Part shown: piece after piece, positions 1-7,946 of the stretch | Numbering within the stretch: position 1 is the first letter of the stretch | How the letters are laid out: the number at the start of each line of letters is the position of its first letter | Assembly (NCBI RefSeq): GCF_036227205.1 | Contig: NZ_CP109442.1 | Span: 9,052,001 to 9,116,000 of the forward strand | Direction of reading: 5' to 3' | DNA: 64,000 nucleotides | DNA from: Amycolatopsis sp. NBC_01480 | Lineage (GTDB): Bacteria > Actinomycetota > Actinomycetes > Mycobacteriales > Pseudonocardiaceae | Position numbers and translations under genes: made by a program | The notes under the pieces: generated by a model | The model's database searches: none | Seen by the model: the letters and a program-made list of their open reading frames with translations, nothing else | What the model was told of the DNA's origin: nothing

Positions 1-337
1 GCCCGCGGACGCGGCCGGGGTGGCGGGCGGCGAAGTCGAACGCGAGCGCGCCGCCCCAGTCGTGGCCGACGAGCACGACCTGGTCGAGGCCGAGTGCGTC
101 GAACCAGGCGTCGAGGTAGCGGGCGTGGTCGTCGAAGGTGTAGGCGAGCGGCGGTTTTCCCGACTCGCCCATCCCGATCAGGTCCGGCGCGAGCAGCCGG
201 CCGGGCTCGCCGACCTCGGGCAGCACGTGCCGCCAGAGGTACGACGAGGTCGGGTTCCCGTGCAGGAACACCATCGGCGCGCCGGCGCCGGTCTCATGGT
301 GGAACATCGTCGAATCGAGTACGCGGGTCGTCGGCAT
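1..337 (-). CDS. Haloalkane dehalogenase-like alpha/beta hydrolase (3' part off the window)
   Basis: N-terminal 112 residues of an alpha/beta hydrolase; the rest lies beyond base 1. Visible motifs are HGNPTSS (residues 26-32, oxyanion region) and GHDWGG (91-96), whose Asp93 would be the nucleophile. An Asp nucleophile followed by Trp, together with the Asn of HGNPTSS, is the halide-binding arrangement of the haloalkane dehalogenase (DhaA/LinB) family, which hydrolyses carbon-halogen bonds; epoxide hydrolases share the Asp nucleophile and remain possible. The ATG at 337 lies 10 bp after the stop of the upstream NmrA-like gene, so the two probably form one operon. Substrate cannot be read from the sequence. 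The acid and base residues are not in the window. Confidence 0.8.
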   Translation of the reverse strand, partial: MPTTRVLDSTMFHHETGAGAPMVFLHGNPTSSYLWRHVLPEVGEPGRLLAPDLIGMGESGKPPLAYTFDDHARYLDAWFDALGLDQVVLVGHDWGGALAFDFAARHPGRVRG

Positions 338-347
338 GGCGCGCCCC

Positions 348-1163
348 CTACGCGAAGGCCGCGGCGGAACGCGCGGCCCACTCGGCGAATGGCCGAGCCG
401 GGCGGCCCAGGATCCGCTCGACGTCCGGGCTGACCCGTTGCTCCGCGGGCAGCGGATCACCGAGCAACGCGAGCGTCGCGTCGGCGATCGGGGCGGGGAC
501 CTGCGCCAGCATCTCGGCACGCGCGTCGGCCGGGCTCTGCTCGACGAAGCGCACGGCCGCGCCCAGCGCGTCGCCGATCGCGTGCGCGCGCTCCCGCGGC
601 GTGAGCGGCGCCGGGCCGGTCAGCTCGTAGACGCGGCCCGTGTGCCCGTCGCCGAGCAGCACCTTCGCCGCCACTTCGGCCACGTCCGCCGGGTCGACGA
701 ACGGGAGGGCGACGTCCCCGAAGGGCGCGGCGGCCGTCCCATTCGAGCGGATACTTCCCTGCCACGCCAAGGAGTTCGTCGCGAATCCGCCCGGGCGCAG
801 CACGGTCCAGGCCAGACCGGAGCCCCGCACGGCGCGCTCGAACCCGCCGAAGTAGGCGTACGCGTCGGGTCTGGTGCCGGCGCCCTGCGAAGACAGCAGC
901 ACGATCCTTCGCACTCCCCCGGCCTTCGCGACGTCGACCAGCGCGTCGGCTGGGCCCTGCGGGAAGAGGAACAGCGCGTCCGCGCCGTCCAGGACCGGCC
1001 GGAGGCTCTCCGGCTCGGCCAGGTCCGCGCTCCGATGTGCGACGCCCGACGGCCACTCGGCCGGCTTGCTCCGCGACACCGCCGTCACCTGTGCGCCCGC
1101 CGCCGCCAGCGCCGCCACGAGCGGACGGCCGACGTTGCCGGTCGCCCCTGTCACCACGATCAT
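348..1163 (-). CDS. NAD(P)H-binding NmrA-like oxidoreductase
   Basis: 271-residue Rossmann-fold protein beginning [23 protein letters not shown] (residues 6-12) is the dinucleotide-binding loop typical of NmrA/SDR-a5 atypical short-chain dehydrogenases. It likely binds NAD(P)H as a small-molecule reductase or redox sensor. The reading frame is open further upstream, but the ATG at 1163 puts the Rossmann strand at the very N-terminus as is usual. It is divergent from an HxlR regulator 93 bp away and followed closely by the dehalogenase-like gene. This HxlR-plus-NmrA arrangement is common in actinomycetes, where the HxlR protein often responds to electrophiles; that role is an inference here. 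Confidence 0.85.
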   Translation of the reverse strand: MIVVTGATGNVGRPLVAALAAAGAQVTAVSRSKPAEWPSGVAHRSADLAEPESLRPVLDGADALFLFPQGPADALVDVAKAGGVRRIVLLSSQGAGTRPDAYAYFGGFERAVRGSGLAWTVLRPGGFATNSLAWQGSIRSNGTAAAPFGDVALPFVDPADVAEVAAKVLLGDGHTGRVYELTGPAPLTPRERAHAIGDALGAAVRFVEQSPADARAEMLAQVPAPIADATLALLGDPLPAEQRVSPDVERILGRPARPFAEWAARSAAAFA

Positions 1164-1235
1164 CTTGTCACTCTCTTCCGTCGGTTCCCCAGTGGCCACG
1201 ACGTTAGGAACCGCGCGCCCGGACGGTAAGGACGC

Positions 1236-1245
1236 ACTTCGAAGT
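1236..1245. promoter_or_regulatory. Palindrome ACTTCGAAGT before the HxlR gene
   Basis: Perfect 10-bp palindrome 11 bp upstream of the HxlR start, in the 93-bp divergent gap to the NmrA-like gene. Position and symmetry suit an HxlR dimer operator that controls both genes. No second copy was found in the gap. Confidence 0.35.
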
Positions 1246-1256
1246 AAGCTCACGAC

Positions 1257-1667
1257 ATGGAGGAATGGACGCAGTTCAAGGGGCGCTCCGAAGCCGGCGG
1301 TTATGAGGTGTTTCACACCGACTGCCCGGCGCGCACGGTGCTCGACCACGTCACCAGCCGCTGGGGCGTGTGGGTGCTGATCGCCCTGCGGGACAAGGAA
1401 CTGCGGTTCTTCGAGCTGCGCCGCGCGATCGACGGGGTCAGCGAGAAGATGCTGTCGCAGACGCTGCGCACCCTGGTCCGCGACGGGCTGGTGTGGCGCG
1501 AGGTCGAGGCCACCACCCCGCCGCAGGTGAGCTACGGGCTGACCCCGCTCGGACAGGGCACCGGCGAGTCGTTGTCGACGCTCTTCTACTGGCTCCGCGA
1601 CAACGCCACCGACATCCTCGCCACCCAGGCCAAGTTCGACGACGGCGGCCGCAAGCAGAGCGTGTGA
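1257..1667 (+). CDS. HxlR-family transcriptional regulator
   Basis: 136 residues with the winged-helix HxlR pattern: CPARTVLDHVTSRWGVWVL (residues 23-41), then FFELRRAIDGVSEKMLSQTL and a wing ending in YGLTPLG. The Cys at residue 23, in the N-terminal helix before the HTH, is the position used by several HxlR proteins for redox or electrophile sensing. It is a dimeric DNA-binding protein, divergent from the NmrA-like gene, which is its most likely target. Length is normal for the family. It ends 6 bp before the stop of the convergent SDR gene. Confidence 0.9.
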   Translation: MEEWTQFKGRSEAGGYEVFHTDCPARTVLDHVTSRWGVWVLIALRDKELRFFELRRAIDGVSEKMLSQTLRTLVRDGLVWREVEATTPPQVSYGLTPLGQGTGESLSTLFYWLRDNATDILATQAKFDDGGRKQSV

Positions 1668-1673
1668 GACTGC

Positions 1674-2513
1674 TCAGCGCAGGGACGGGTGCAGCTCCGG
1701 CGGGCCGCCCAGTTCGTAACGCAGGGAGAGCGGGGCGCCACCGTCCACATCGGTCACACCGAGGCGCGCGCCCAGTTCCGCGCCGATGAGCGCGCGGCCG
1801 GAATAGTGCATGAAGTCGTCCGCGTACAGGGCCGCGATGACCCGACCGGTGAACTGCGGCGACTCGCGGCGGGCGGTGGGGCGCTGTTCGGGCGGCAGGG
1901 ACGCGATGTACTCGCGCGCGCGTTCGGTGTCGAGACCGCCCATCCAGATGGAGACGGCGGCGACGTTGTGCGGCCGCAGCTCCTTCGCCATGTCCGCGGC
2001 CATCTTGTCGGCGCCCGCTTTCTGCGCGCCGTACGCGGGATTCTGGTAGTAAGCGACCGCGCCGTAGTGGCCGGTGTTGACGATCAGCCCGCGGCCGTTG
2101 GCGATCAGCAGCGGCGCGGCGTGGTAGCTCGCGACGTAGTGCGAACGCAGGCCGACGGTGATCAGGCCCGCCGTCGACAGCGGCTTCTCCCAGAACCCGC
2201 CCGGCCGCGGCGCGCCGGCGAAGTTCGCGGCGTTGTTGACCAGGATGTCCAGCCGGCCCTGCTCTTCGGCGACGCGCGCGAACAGCGCGGCCACCGCGTT
2301 GTCGTCCCCGTGGTCCACCGCGACCGGGACGCCCTTCCCGCCGGCCTCGGTGACGAGCGCCGCAGTCTCGGCGATCGTCCCGACGTGCGGCGAGTCGCCG
2401 GCCGACTGGCTGCGTCCGGTGACATACACGGTCGCGCCCGTCTCCCCCAGCACGATCGCGATCCCTTTGCCCGCTCCACGGCTGGCCCCGGTGACAACGG
2501 CGATGTCCGGCAT
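1674..2513 (-). CDS. Short-chain dehydrogenase/reductase (SDR)
   Basis: 279-residue SDR starting MPDIAVVTGASRGAGKGIA; TGASRGAGKG is the TGxxxGxG cofactor loop, LVNNAAN is the NNAG-type motif, and YGAQKAGAD gives the YxxxK catalytic pair. It should reduce a carbonyl or oxidise an alcohol using NAD(P)(H). ATG 2513 is preferred over the longer open frame because it places the Rossmann strand at residue 4. It is divergent from a small ArsR-like regulator with repeated TCGAACAC sequences in between, so it is probably that regulator's target. Substrate unknown. Confidence 0.88.
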   Translation of the reverse strand: MPDIAVVTGASRGAGKGIAIVLGETGATVYVTGRSQSAGDSPHVGTIAETAALVTEAGGKGVPVAVDHGDDNAVAALFARVAEEQGRLDILVNNAANFAGAPRPGGFWEKPLSTAGLITVGLRSHYVASYHAAPLLIANGRGLIVNTGHYGAVAYYQNPAYGAQKAGADKMAADMAKELRPHNVAAVSIWMGGLDTERAREYIASLPPEQRPTARRESPQFTGRVIAALYADDFMHYSGRALIGAELGARLGVTDVDGGAPLSLRYELGGPPELHPSLR

Positions 2514-2530
2514 GGTCCCTCCACTGTTAG

Positions 2531-2573
2531 ACGATCCTCGAACACTGCCCAGTGTACGATGATTGTCGAACAC
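2531..2573. promoter_or_regulatory. Operator-like repeats between SDR and ArsR-type gene
   Basis: Two direct copies of TCGAACAC, each preceded a few bases earlier by ACGAT, lie at 2538-2545 and 2566-2573. Between them is a small palindrome ACACTGCCCAGTGT (2542-2555). The whole lies in the 81-bp divergent gap, as expected for sites bound by the adjacent winged-helix regulator. Confidence 0.45.
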
Positions 2574-2594
2574 CGTGCAGGGAGGGAGCCGCCC

Positions 2595-2903
2595 ATGGCC
2601 CGGACGCTGGTCCACACGGATCCGGCCGACGTCACGCTGCAGCAGGCGCTCGAGGCCCTTTCGGATCCGGTGCGGCGCTCGATCCTGCGCGAGGTGTCGG
2701 GCGAGCCGGACTTCACGCGCGCCTGCGGCACGTTCGACCTGCCGGTGTCCAAAGCCACGGCCAGCCACCACTTCACCGTGCTGCGCGCGGCCGGCCTGCT
2801 CGAACAGCTCGACCGCGGCCCCCGCCGTTACAACCGCCTCCGCCGCGCCGAGTTCGACGCGCGTTTCCCCGGCCTGCTCGACCTGGTGCTGGCCGAGGAC
2901 TGA
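2595..2903 (+). CDS. ArsR-type winged-helix regulator
   Basis: 102 residues with the ArsR/SmtB-like helix-turn-helix: ALEALSDPVRRSILREV at the N-terminus, a recognition helix SKATASHHFTVLRAAGLLEQ, then the RRYNRLRR wing. No CxC metal-binding motif is seen in the alpha-3 region, so it is probably not a metal sensor but one of the small actinobacterial ArsR-type repressors that flank SDR or flavin genes. ATG 2595 follows a GGAGGGAG ribosome-binding site. It is divergent from the SDR gene, its likely target. Confidence 0.85.
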   Translation: MARTLVHTDPADVTLQQALEALSDPVRRSILREVSGEPDFTRACGTFDLPVSKATASHHFTVLRAAGLLEQLDRGPRRYNRLRRAEFDARFPGLLDLVLAED

Positions 2904-2957
2904 GCCGATCAGTTTCGGAGAAGCGCCCGGACCCGCTTGCGGCTAGCGTCGGTGCCC

Positions 2958-3362
2958 ATGACGGTTTCCATCAGCCACGTGCACGTCCTGGTCGACGACC
3001 CGGACGCCGCGCTCGCCTTCTACCGCGACACCCTCGGGCTCACCGTGCGCAACGAGGTGTCCCAGGGCGGGTTCCGCTGGATCACGCTCGCGACGGCCGG
3101 CCAGCCCGAGATCCAGATCGTGCTGTCCCAGCCGCACGCCGGCCGCTCCAAGGAGGACGGCGACGCGCTCGCCGCTCTGCTCGCGAAGGGCGAGCTGCGG
3201 CCACTCCAGTTCAGCAGCGACAACCTCGACGAGACCTTCGAAAAGGTCGCGGGCATGCCCGGCGCCGACGTGGTGCAGGAGCCCGTCAGCCAGCCGTGGG
3301 GCGCTCGCGACGCCGCCGTGCGCGACCCTGCGGGCAACATGGTCCGCATCGAGCAGAGTTAG
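2958..3362 (+). CDS. VOC (glyoxalase/bleomycin-resistance fold) protein
   Basis: 134 residues in two beta-alpha-beta-beta-beta modules: ISHVHVLVDDPDAALAFYRDTLGL and, near the end, AVRDPAGNMVRIEQS, the usual first and last VOC motifs. Such proteins bind a metal and a small substrate (dioxygenases, isomerases) or just bind a ligand. ATG 2958 puts the first strand at the N-terminus. Its stop codon (3360-3362) overlaps the stop of the convergent P-type ATPase gene (3359-3361) on the other strand, so no terminator separates them. Substrate unknown. Confidence 0.85.
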   Translation: MTVSISHVHVLVDDPDAALAFYRDTLGLTVRNEVSQGGFRWITLATAGQPEIQIVLSQPHAGRSKEDGDALAALLAKGELRPLQFSSDNLDETFEKVAGMPGADVVQEPVSQPWGARDAAVRDPAGNMVRIEQS

Positions 3363-5821
3363 CCCGGTCCGCGGGTGCCGGTCCGCTCCGTGCGGGGGAT
3401 CCGGTAGCGGATCAGCCGGGAGCTGTTGCCCACCACCGCGACCGACGACGCGTTGTGCAGGATGGCCGCGACCACCGGGGACAGCGCGCCGGCGGCCGAG
3501 ACCAGCAGGCCGGCGGTGTTGACCGCGATGGACAACCCGTAGTTCTGCCGGATCAGGGTGATGCCGCGGCGGCCGAGGTCGCGCAGGTCGAGGAGTGCGC
3601 GCAGGTCGTCGGCGGCGAGGGCGACGTCCGCGGTCTCGACGGCGACGTCGGTGCCGCCGACGCCCATCGCGATGCCGATGTCGGCCAGCGCGAGCGCGGG
3701 CGCGTCGTTGGTGCCGTCGCCGACCACCGCGACCACGTGCCCCTCGGCCTGCAGCTGCCGCACGACGTCCTGCTTGTCCTCCGGCATCACCTGCGCCCGG
3801 AACTCGCTGATGCCCAGCTCCGCGGCGACCGCGGCCGCCGTCTCCGGGTGGTCGCCGGTGAGCAGGACGACCCGCCGGACGCCGTCGGCCCGCAGCGCGG
3901 CCAGCACCTCCCGCGCCTCGGGCCGGACGGTGTCCCGCAAGGAAACCAGCCCGGTCAGCCGACCGTCGACCGCGAGCAGCAGGGGTGTCTCGGCGGCCTG
4001 GCGGAGCCGGCCGACCCAGCGGATCGCCGCCTCGGGCAGCTCGACGCCCTCGCCGCGCAGCAGGCCCGCGCTCCCGATCAGCAGCACCCGGCCGTCACTC
4101 GCGACGCGCATTCCCTGCCCCAGCAGGACTTCGCACTGCTCGTGCGGCGGGATCCGGATCCGGCGCTCCTCGGTCGAGCGGATCACGGCCTGCGCCAGCG
4201 GGTGCCGGGAGTGGATCTCGGAGCTGGCCGCGTGGGCGAGCACGTCCTCGGGCGTCCAGGCCTCGTCGAAGGAGATCACGTTGGTGACGACCGGGCGGCC
4301 GAGGGTCAGCGTGCCGGTTTTGTCGAACACGACCGCGTCGACGCGCCCGGCGGCCTCGAGGTGCGCGCCGCCCTTGACCAGGATGCCGCGGCGGGCGCCG
4401 TTGCCGATCGCGGCGCTGATCGCGGTCGGCGTGGCCAGCCCGACCGCGCACGGGCAGGCGACCAGCAGCATCGTCATGGCGCGCCGGACGTCGCGGGTCA
4501 CCAGCAAAGTCAGTGCGGACAAGGCGAACGACGCCGGGACGAAGCGGCGGGAGAAGGTGTCGGCGACTGTCTGGATCGGCGCCCGGTCCTCCTGCGCCTG
4601 CTCGACCCGGCGGATGATCCGGCCGATCGCGGTGTCGGCGCCGACTGCCGTCGCGCGCACCACGAGGCCGCCGCGCAGCAGCACCGACCCGGCGTGCAGC
4701 GCGGCGCCCGCGGTGACCGTGACCGGCAGCTGCTCGCCGGTGACCGCGGCCTGGTCCACGATCCCGTCCCCGTCGACCACCACCCCGTCGACGGGCAGCA
4801 CGACGTGCTCGTGCAGGACGACCTCGTCGCCCAGCACCAGGTCCGCGATGTCCACTTGGGACTCGACGGAATCGGCGTGACGCACCCAGATCCGCGTGCG
4901 CGTGCCGGTCAGCAGCTCGGACACCGCGCGGCGGCTGCGGCGGAGGGTGAGGTCCTGCAGGTACTCGCCGATGTTCAGCAGCCACAAGACGGTCAGCGCG
5001 ACGACGTTCTCGCGCAGCACCAGGCTGGCCACGGTCGCGGCGGACACCAGCGCGTCGGTGCCCGCGCCGCGGCCGCCCGCGAGGGAGCGCAAAGCGCCGC
5101 GCAGGAAGGGATACCCGGTGAAGACCGTGACGCCGGTGGCTGCCGCGCGCCCCGCCGCGCCGAGCATCGGCGGCCGGCGCAACCCGTAGCGCCGCAGGCC
5201 CAGCAGAGTGAGCGCGACGCCGCCGGCAACCAAACGCACCAGGTCGGCGTTACGCACGTCCGCCGACCGCGGCGTGCGCGCCGGCGTGGATGACGGATCC
5301 ACCGCCAGCCCGCACCGCACCGCCGCGACGAGCAGGGCCCGGTCACACCGCTCGCCGTCGTACCAGACGACCACACTGCCGGTCCGCGGATAGGCATGCA
5401 CCTGCCGCACCCCGCCGACGTGGTCGACGGCATCCTCGACCGCGACCGCCCTGGCCACCGAACCCTGCAATGCCGGCGCGCGGAAGCGGACCCGGCCGGC
5501 AGCGTCGGAAAGGACGCGCAGGTCGTGGTCGGGTGGCTCGCCTGCTGCGGCGGAGTCCACTTGCGACAGTGCTGGGTCGGCCGCTGATCGGACTGCTACG
5601 CCGGTCATTGGCCCGGCCGCGCTTGGCGACTCCCCAGTCTCCGCCCCAGCAGTTGCCGGGGCTGCCGCTCCGGCCGCTTCCTCAGCCACCGCCCCGGCCA
5701 CCGGTCGCACTGCCACTCGGGCCGCATCCCCGCCCGTGCTCCCCGCCGTTGCTGTCGTCACCGCGGTGTCCCCGGCGAAGGTCCCGGCAACTCCCCCGGC
5801 CCCAACCCCAGCGCCCGTCAC
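3359..5821 (-). CDS. ctpC: CtpC-like heavy-metal (P1B) ATPase
   Basis: Membrane cation-exporting ATPase of up to 820 residues. Seen in order: a soluble N-terminal heavy-metal-associated-like region, transmembrane helices, the TGEQLP actuator motif, the ion-path motif CPC (about residue 455), DKTGTLT with the phosphorylated Asp (about 500), SRHPLA, and GDGTNDAPA (about 700). The C-terminal HNASSVAVVGNSSRL matches the CtpC type. The immediately upstream DUF1490 gene reproduces the mycobacterial pacL1-ctpC pair used for zinc efflux (manganese has also been proposed for CtpC). The GTG at 5821 gives about 70 Ala/Gly-rich residues at the N-terminus; ATG 5608 is a credible shorter start. The classical CxxC metal-binding pair is not seen in the N-terminal region. 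Confidence 0.88.
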   Translation of the reverse strand: MTGAGVGAGGVAGTFAGDTAVTTATAGSTGGDAARVAVRPVAGAVAEEAAGAAAPATAGAETGESPSAAGPMTGVAVRSAADPALSQVDSAAAGEPPDHDLRVLSDAAGRVRFRAPALQGSVARAVAVEDAVDHVGGVRQVHAYPRTGSVVVWYDGERCDRALLVAAVRCGLAVDPSSTPARTPRSADVRNADLVRLVAGGVALTLLGLRRYGLRRPPMLGAAGRAAATGVTVFTGYPFLRGALRSLAGGRGAGTDALVSAATVASLVLRENVVALTVLWLLNIGEYLQDLTLRRSRRAVSELLTGTRTRIWVRHADSVESQVDIADLVLGDEVVLHEHVVLPVDGVVVDGDGIVDQAAVTGEQLPVTVTAGAALHAGSVLLRGGLVVRATAVGADTAIGRIIRRVEQAQEDRAPIQTVADTFSRRFVPASFALSALTLLVTRDVRRAMTMLLVACPCAVGLATPTAISAAIGNGARRGILVKGGAHLEAAGRVDAVVFDKTGTLTLGRPVVTNVISFDEAWTPEDVLAHAASSEIHSRHPLAQAVIRSTEERRIRIPPHEQCEVLLGQGMRVASDGRVLLIGSAGLLRGEGVELPEAAIRWVGRLRQAAETPLLLAVDGRLTGLVSLRDTVRPEAREVLAALRADGVRRVVLLTGDHPETAAAVAAELGISEFRAQVMPEDKQDVVRQLQAEGHVVAVVGDGTNDAPALALADIGIAMGVGGTDVAVETADVALAADDLRALLDLRDLGRRGITLIRQNYGLSIAVNTAGLLVSAAGALSPVVAAILHNASSVAVVGNSSRLIRYRIPRTERTGTRGPG

Positions 5822-5881
5822 GACTGCCCCACTGCGCCGGTTCCGGCAGTACAGCCAACGGCGGGCATCACGGCGGGCATC

Positions 5882-6160
5882 TCAGTGCTCGTGCTCGTGG
5901 CCGGTCGAGGCACCAGGGACCGGGGCCCGTTCGCCGGCGCGGCCGCGGGCCTCGCTGACGATGTCGGCCGTGGCGAGGCGGACTTTTTCCGCTCCGGTTT
6001 CCGCGGCGCGGGCGCCCTTGAGGCCCCACGCGGTGACCGAGACGGTGGCCGACCGGAAAGCACCCGACCGGGCGATCCGCTTGACGCCGTCGTACGCGGC
6101 GGCACCGGCGAGGCCGGTCACCACCAGCCCGGCTGCCCTGCCCGCGATGCCACGCTTCAT
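5882..6160 (-). CDS. DUF1490 / PacL-like small membrane protein
   Basis: 92 residues: one N-terminal hydrophobic helix (AAGLVVTGLAGAAAYD), an Ala/Lys-rich middle with KVRLATADIVSEARGRAGE, and a His/Glu tail ending HEHEH. This matches the DUF1490 family encoded next to ctpC in mycobacteria (PacL1), where the protein clusters with the ATPase in membrane patches and the C-terminal acidic/His tail binds zinc. Here the tail replaces the mycobacterial Asp/His motif with alternating His-Glu, still a plausible metal ligand. It lies 60 bp before the longest ATPase start, so the two are one operon. Confidence 0.8.
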   Translation of the reverse strand: MKRGIAGRAAGLVVTGLAGAAAYDGVKRIARSGAFRSATVSVTAWGLKGARAAETGAEKVRLATADIVSEARGRAGERAPVPGASTGHEHEH

Positions 6161-6310
6161 GACCAGACCTCCACAGCTCAGTGCCCACACCTCGGTCCGC
6201 GCCGGCCCGGGGCCGGGCGGCGCCACGCGGCGTTTCCGTCGAGCCGCGCAGCGTAGCCGCCGGGGCGGCGGCTGTCCGTGCGTGACACGACCACTTTCGT
6301 GGAGCTTACC

Positions 6311-6325
6311 TGATAACGATTGTCA
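6311..6325. promoter_or_regulatory. Fur/Zur-like box upstream of the PacL-CtpC operon
   Basis: TGATAACGATTGTCA is a 7-1-7 inverted repeat (5 of 7 arm pairs match) of the Fur-family type. It lies 151 bp upstream of the DUF1490 start and overlaps the stop codon of the convergent-side TetR gene. A Zur site near a zinc exporter would make sense, since Zur can also activate efflux genes in some bacteria. The assignment is inferred from sequence form only. Confidence 0.35.
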
Positions 6326-7021
6326 CTTGCCGGAAGGTGCGGCCAGACCGTCGAGCCACTTCAGCAACAGCTGGGTTTCCTGCTCCCCCAACGAAGTCGG
6401 CTCGGTGCGCAGCACCGCGGCCAGTTGCAACGCGGCACCGGGCAGCGGCGCATCGGCCCGCTTCGCCGCGTTCTTGCCAACCGGGACCAGCAGGCTGTCG
6501 TGGATCGCGTCGCGCACGCGGGTCGAAAGATCGGGGTCGGTGTATGTGCCCGGCTGGCTGACCAGACTGAGCGCGACGCCGATGTTCGCCGACATGATCC
6601 GCTGGGCCGCGATGTCCGGGTCGAGCCGCAGGCGCCCCGCCGCGGCGCAGCGCACCAGGACCTCGCGCAACAGCCGCAGCGCCTCCTGCGCCGCGCTCGG
6701 CACGTCGACGAAACTCGGCGAATACATCAGCCGGTAGACCGCGGGGTGCGCCTTCGCGAAGGCGACGTGCGTGTCCCAGCCCGCCTTCAGGTCGGCCACC
6801 GGATCCGCCGACGGCGCGGCCGCCCGCTTGGTGGCCAGGTACCGGTCGAAACCATGGTCGACGACCGCGCTGAGCAGGCCGTTCTTGTCCCCGAACAGCC
6901 GGTAGAGCATCGGCGCGCCGACCCCGACCACCTCGCAGACCGCGCGCGTGGAGATGTCACGGTCCGGCGAGGCGTCGAGCAGCTTCTCCGCCGCCTCGAG
7001 CATCTGCAATCGCACGTCCAT
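6323..7021 (-). CDS. TetR-family transcriptional regulator
   Basis: 232 residues. The N-terminal helix-turn-helix reads LQMLEAAEKLLDASPDRDISTRAVCEVVGVGAPMLYRLFGDK, with APMLYRLFGDKNGLL as the classic TetR recognition helix. The remainder is an all-helical ligand-binding domain with no recognisable ligand signature. It is divergent from a two-gene SDR operon, and the 147-bp gap holds four copies of a 13-bp palindromic motif, so it probably represses both itself and the SDR genes. Its stop codon lies inside a Fur-like box. Confidence 0.9.
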   Translation of the reverse strand: MDVRLQMLEAAEKLLDASPDRDISTRAVCEVVGVGAPMLYRLFGDKNGLLSAVVDHGFDRYLATKRAAAPSADPVADLKAGWDTHVAFAKAHPAVYRLMYSPSFVDVPSAAQEALRLLREVLVRCAAAGRLRLDPDIAAQRIMSANIGVALSLVSQPGTYTDPDLSTRVRDAIHDSLLVPVGKNAAKRADAPLPGAALQLAAVLRTEPTSLGEQETQLLLKWLDGLAAPSGK

Positions 7022-7053
7022 GGCCGCCACCCTAGCGCAGATACCGGCAACTC

Positions 7054-7131
7054 GTAGCAATGTTACGCAGGTCATAGCGTTGCTACGGGAACCCACTAGC
7101 GTGGCTACGTCCGAGCGCGTAACTTCGCTAT
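7054..7131. promoter_or_regulatory. Four-copy TetR operator array
   Basis: Four copies of a 13-bp near-palindrome of form GTARCnnnGYTAn: GTAGCAATGTTAC (7054-7066), the same motif inverted at 7074-7086 and 7096-7108, and GTAACTTCGCTAT (7119-7131). Centre spacings are 20, 22 and 23 bp, about two helical turns, so dimers could bind one face of the DNA. It fills the gap between the TetR gene and the SDR operon. Confidence 0.65.
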
Positions 7132-7168
7132 CAGCAGAGCGAAACACCGATACGGATGGAGACAGGCC

Positions 7169-7909
7169 ATGAGCAGCACCGAGAACGCCCGCGTCGCGAT
7201 CGTCACCGGGGGGTCCGGCGGGATCGGCCGCGCGGTCGCGCAGCGGCTGGCCGCCGACGGGATGAGCGTGGTTGTCCACTACGCCGGCAACCCGGCCCGC
7301 GCCGCGGAGGTCGTCGAGGCCATCACCGCCGCGGGCGGCACGGCGAGCGCCGCGCAGGCGGACGTCGCCGACGAGACGCAGGTCGCGGCCCTGTTCGACA
7401 CGGCGGAGCAGCGTTACGGCGGCGTCGACGTGGTCGTGCACACGGCCGGGGTCATGCTGCTGGCGCCGCTGGCCGAGCTGGACCTGGACGACTTCGACCG
7501 CATGCACCGCACCAACGTGCGCGGCACGTTCGTGGTCGACCAGCAGGCCGCGCGCCGCCTGCGCAGTGGCGGCGCGCTGATCAACTTCTCGTCCTCGGTG
7601 GTGAAGATCGGCCTGGTCGGCTACACCGGCTACGCCGCCACCAAGGGCGCGGTCGACGCGCTCACCCTGATCCTGGCCCGCGAGCTGCGCGGCCGCGACA
7701 TCACCGTGAACGCCGTGGCGCCCGGCCCGACCGCCACCCCGCTGTTCCTCGACGGCAAGGACGAGGCGACCGTCGACCAACTGGCGAAAATGGCGCCGCT
7801 GGAGCGCCTCGGCGTGCCCGAGGACGTCGCGGAGACCGTCGCGTTCCTCGCCGGCCCGGCGCGCTGGGTCAACGGCCAGGTGCTCTACACCAACGGCGGC
7901 GTCATCTGA
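7169..7909 (+). CDS. SDR oxidoreductase (3-oxoacyl-ACP reductase-like)
   Basis: 246-residue classical SDR: TGGSGGIGRAV cofactor loop (residues 13-23), catalytic Ser in INFSSSV, YAATK for the Tyr-Lys pair, and PGPTATPLF after it. The FabG-like C-terminal end VNGQVLYTNGGVI is complete. It reduces a keto group with NAD(P)H; the true substrate is unknown. It is first of a two-gene operon with a second SDR 37 bp downstream, under the divergent TetR regulator and its four operator copies. Confidence 0.9.
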   Translation: MSSTENARVAIVTGGSGGIGRAVAQRLAADGMSVVVHYAGNPARAAEVVEAITAAGGTASAAQADVADETQVAALFDTAEQRYGGVDVVVHTAGVMLLAPLAELDLDDFDRMHRTNVRGTFVVDQQAARRLRSGGALINFSSSVVKIGLVGYTGYAATKGAVDALTLILARELRGRDITVNAVAPGPTATPLFLDGKDEATVDQLAKMAPLERLGVPEDVAETVAFLAGPARWVNGQVLYTNGGVI

Positions 7910-7946
7910 TTTCCCGGTAGAACCCTTTCAGGCAAGGAGAAAAGTC

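Noticed and set aside
2552..5293. 913-codon open frame antisense to the P-type ATPase
   Set aside because: Arg/Ala/Gln-rich shadow of a high-GC gene with no domain, while the opposite strand has all P-type ATPase motifs.
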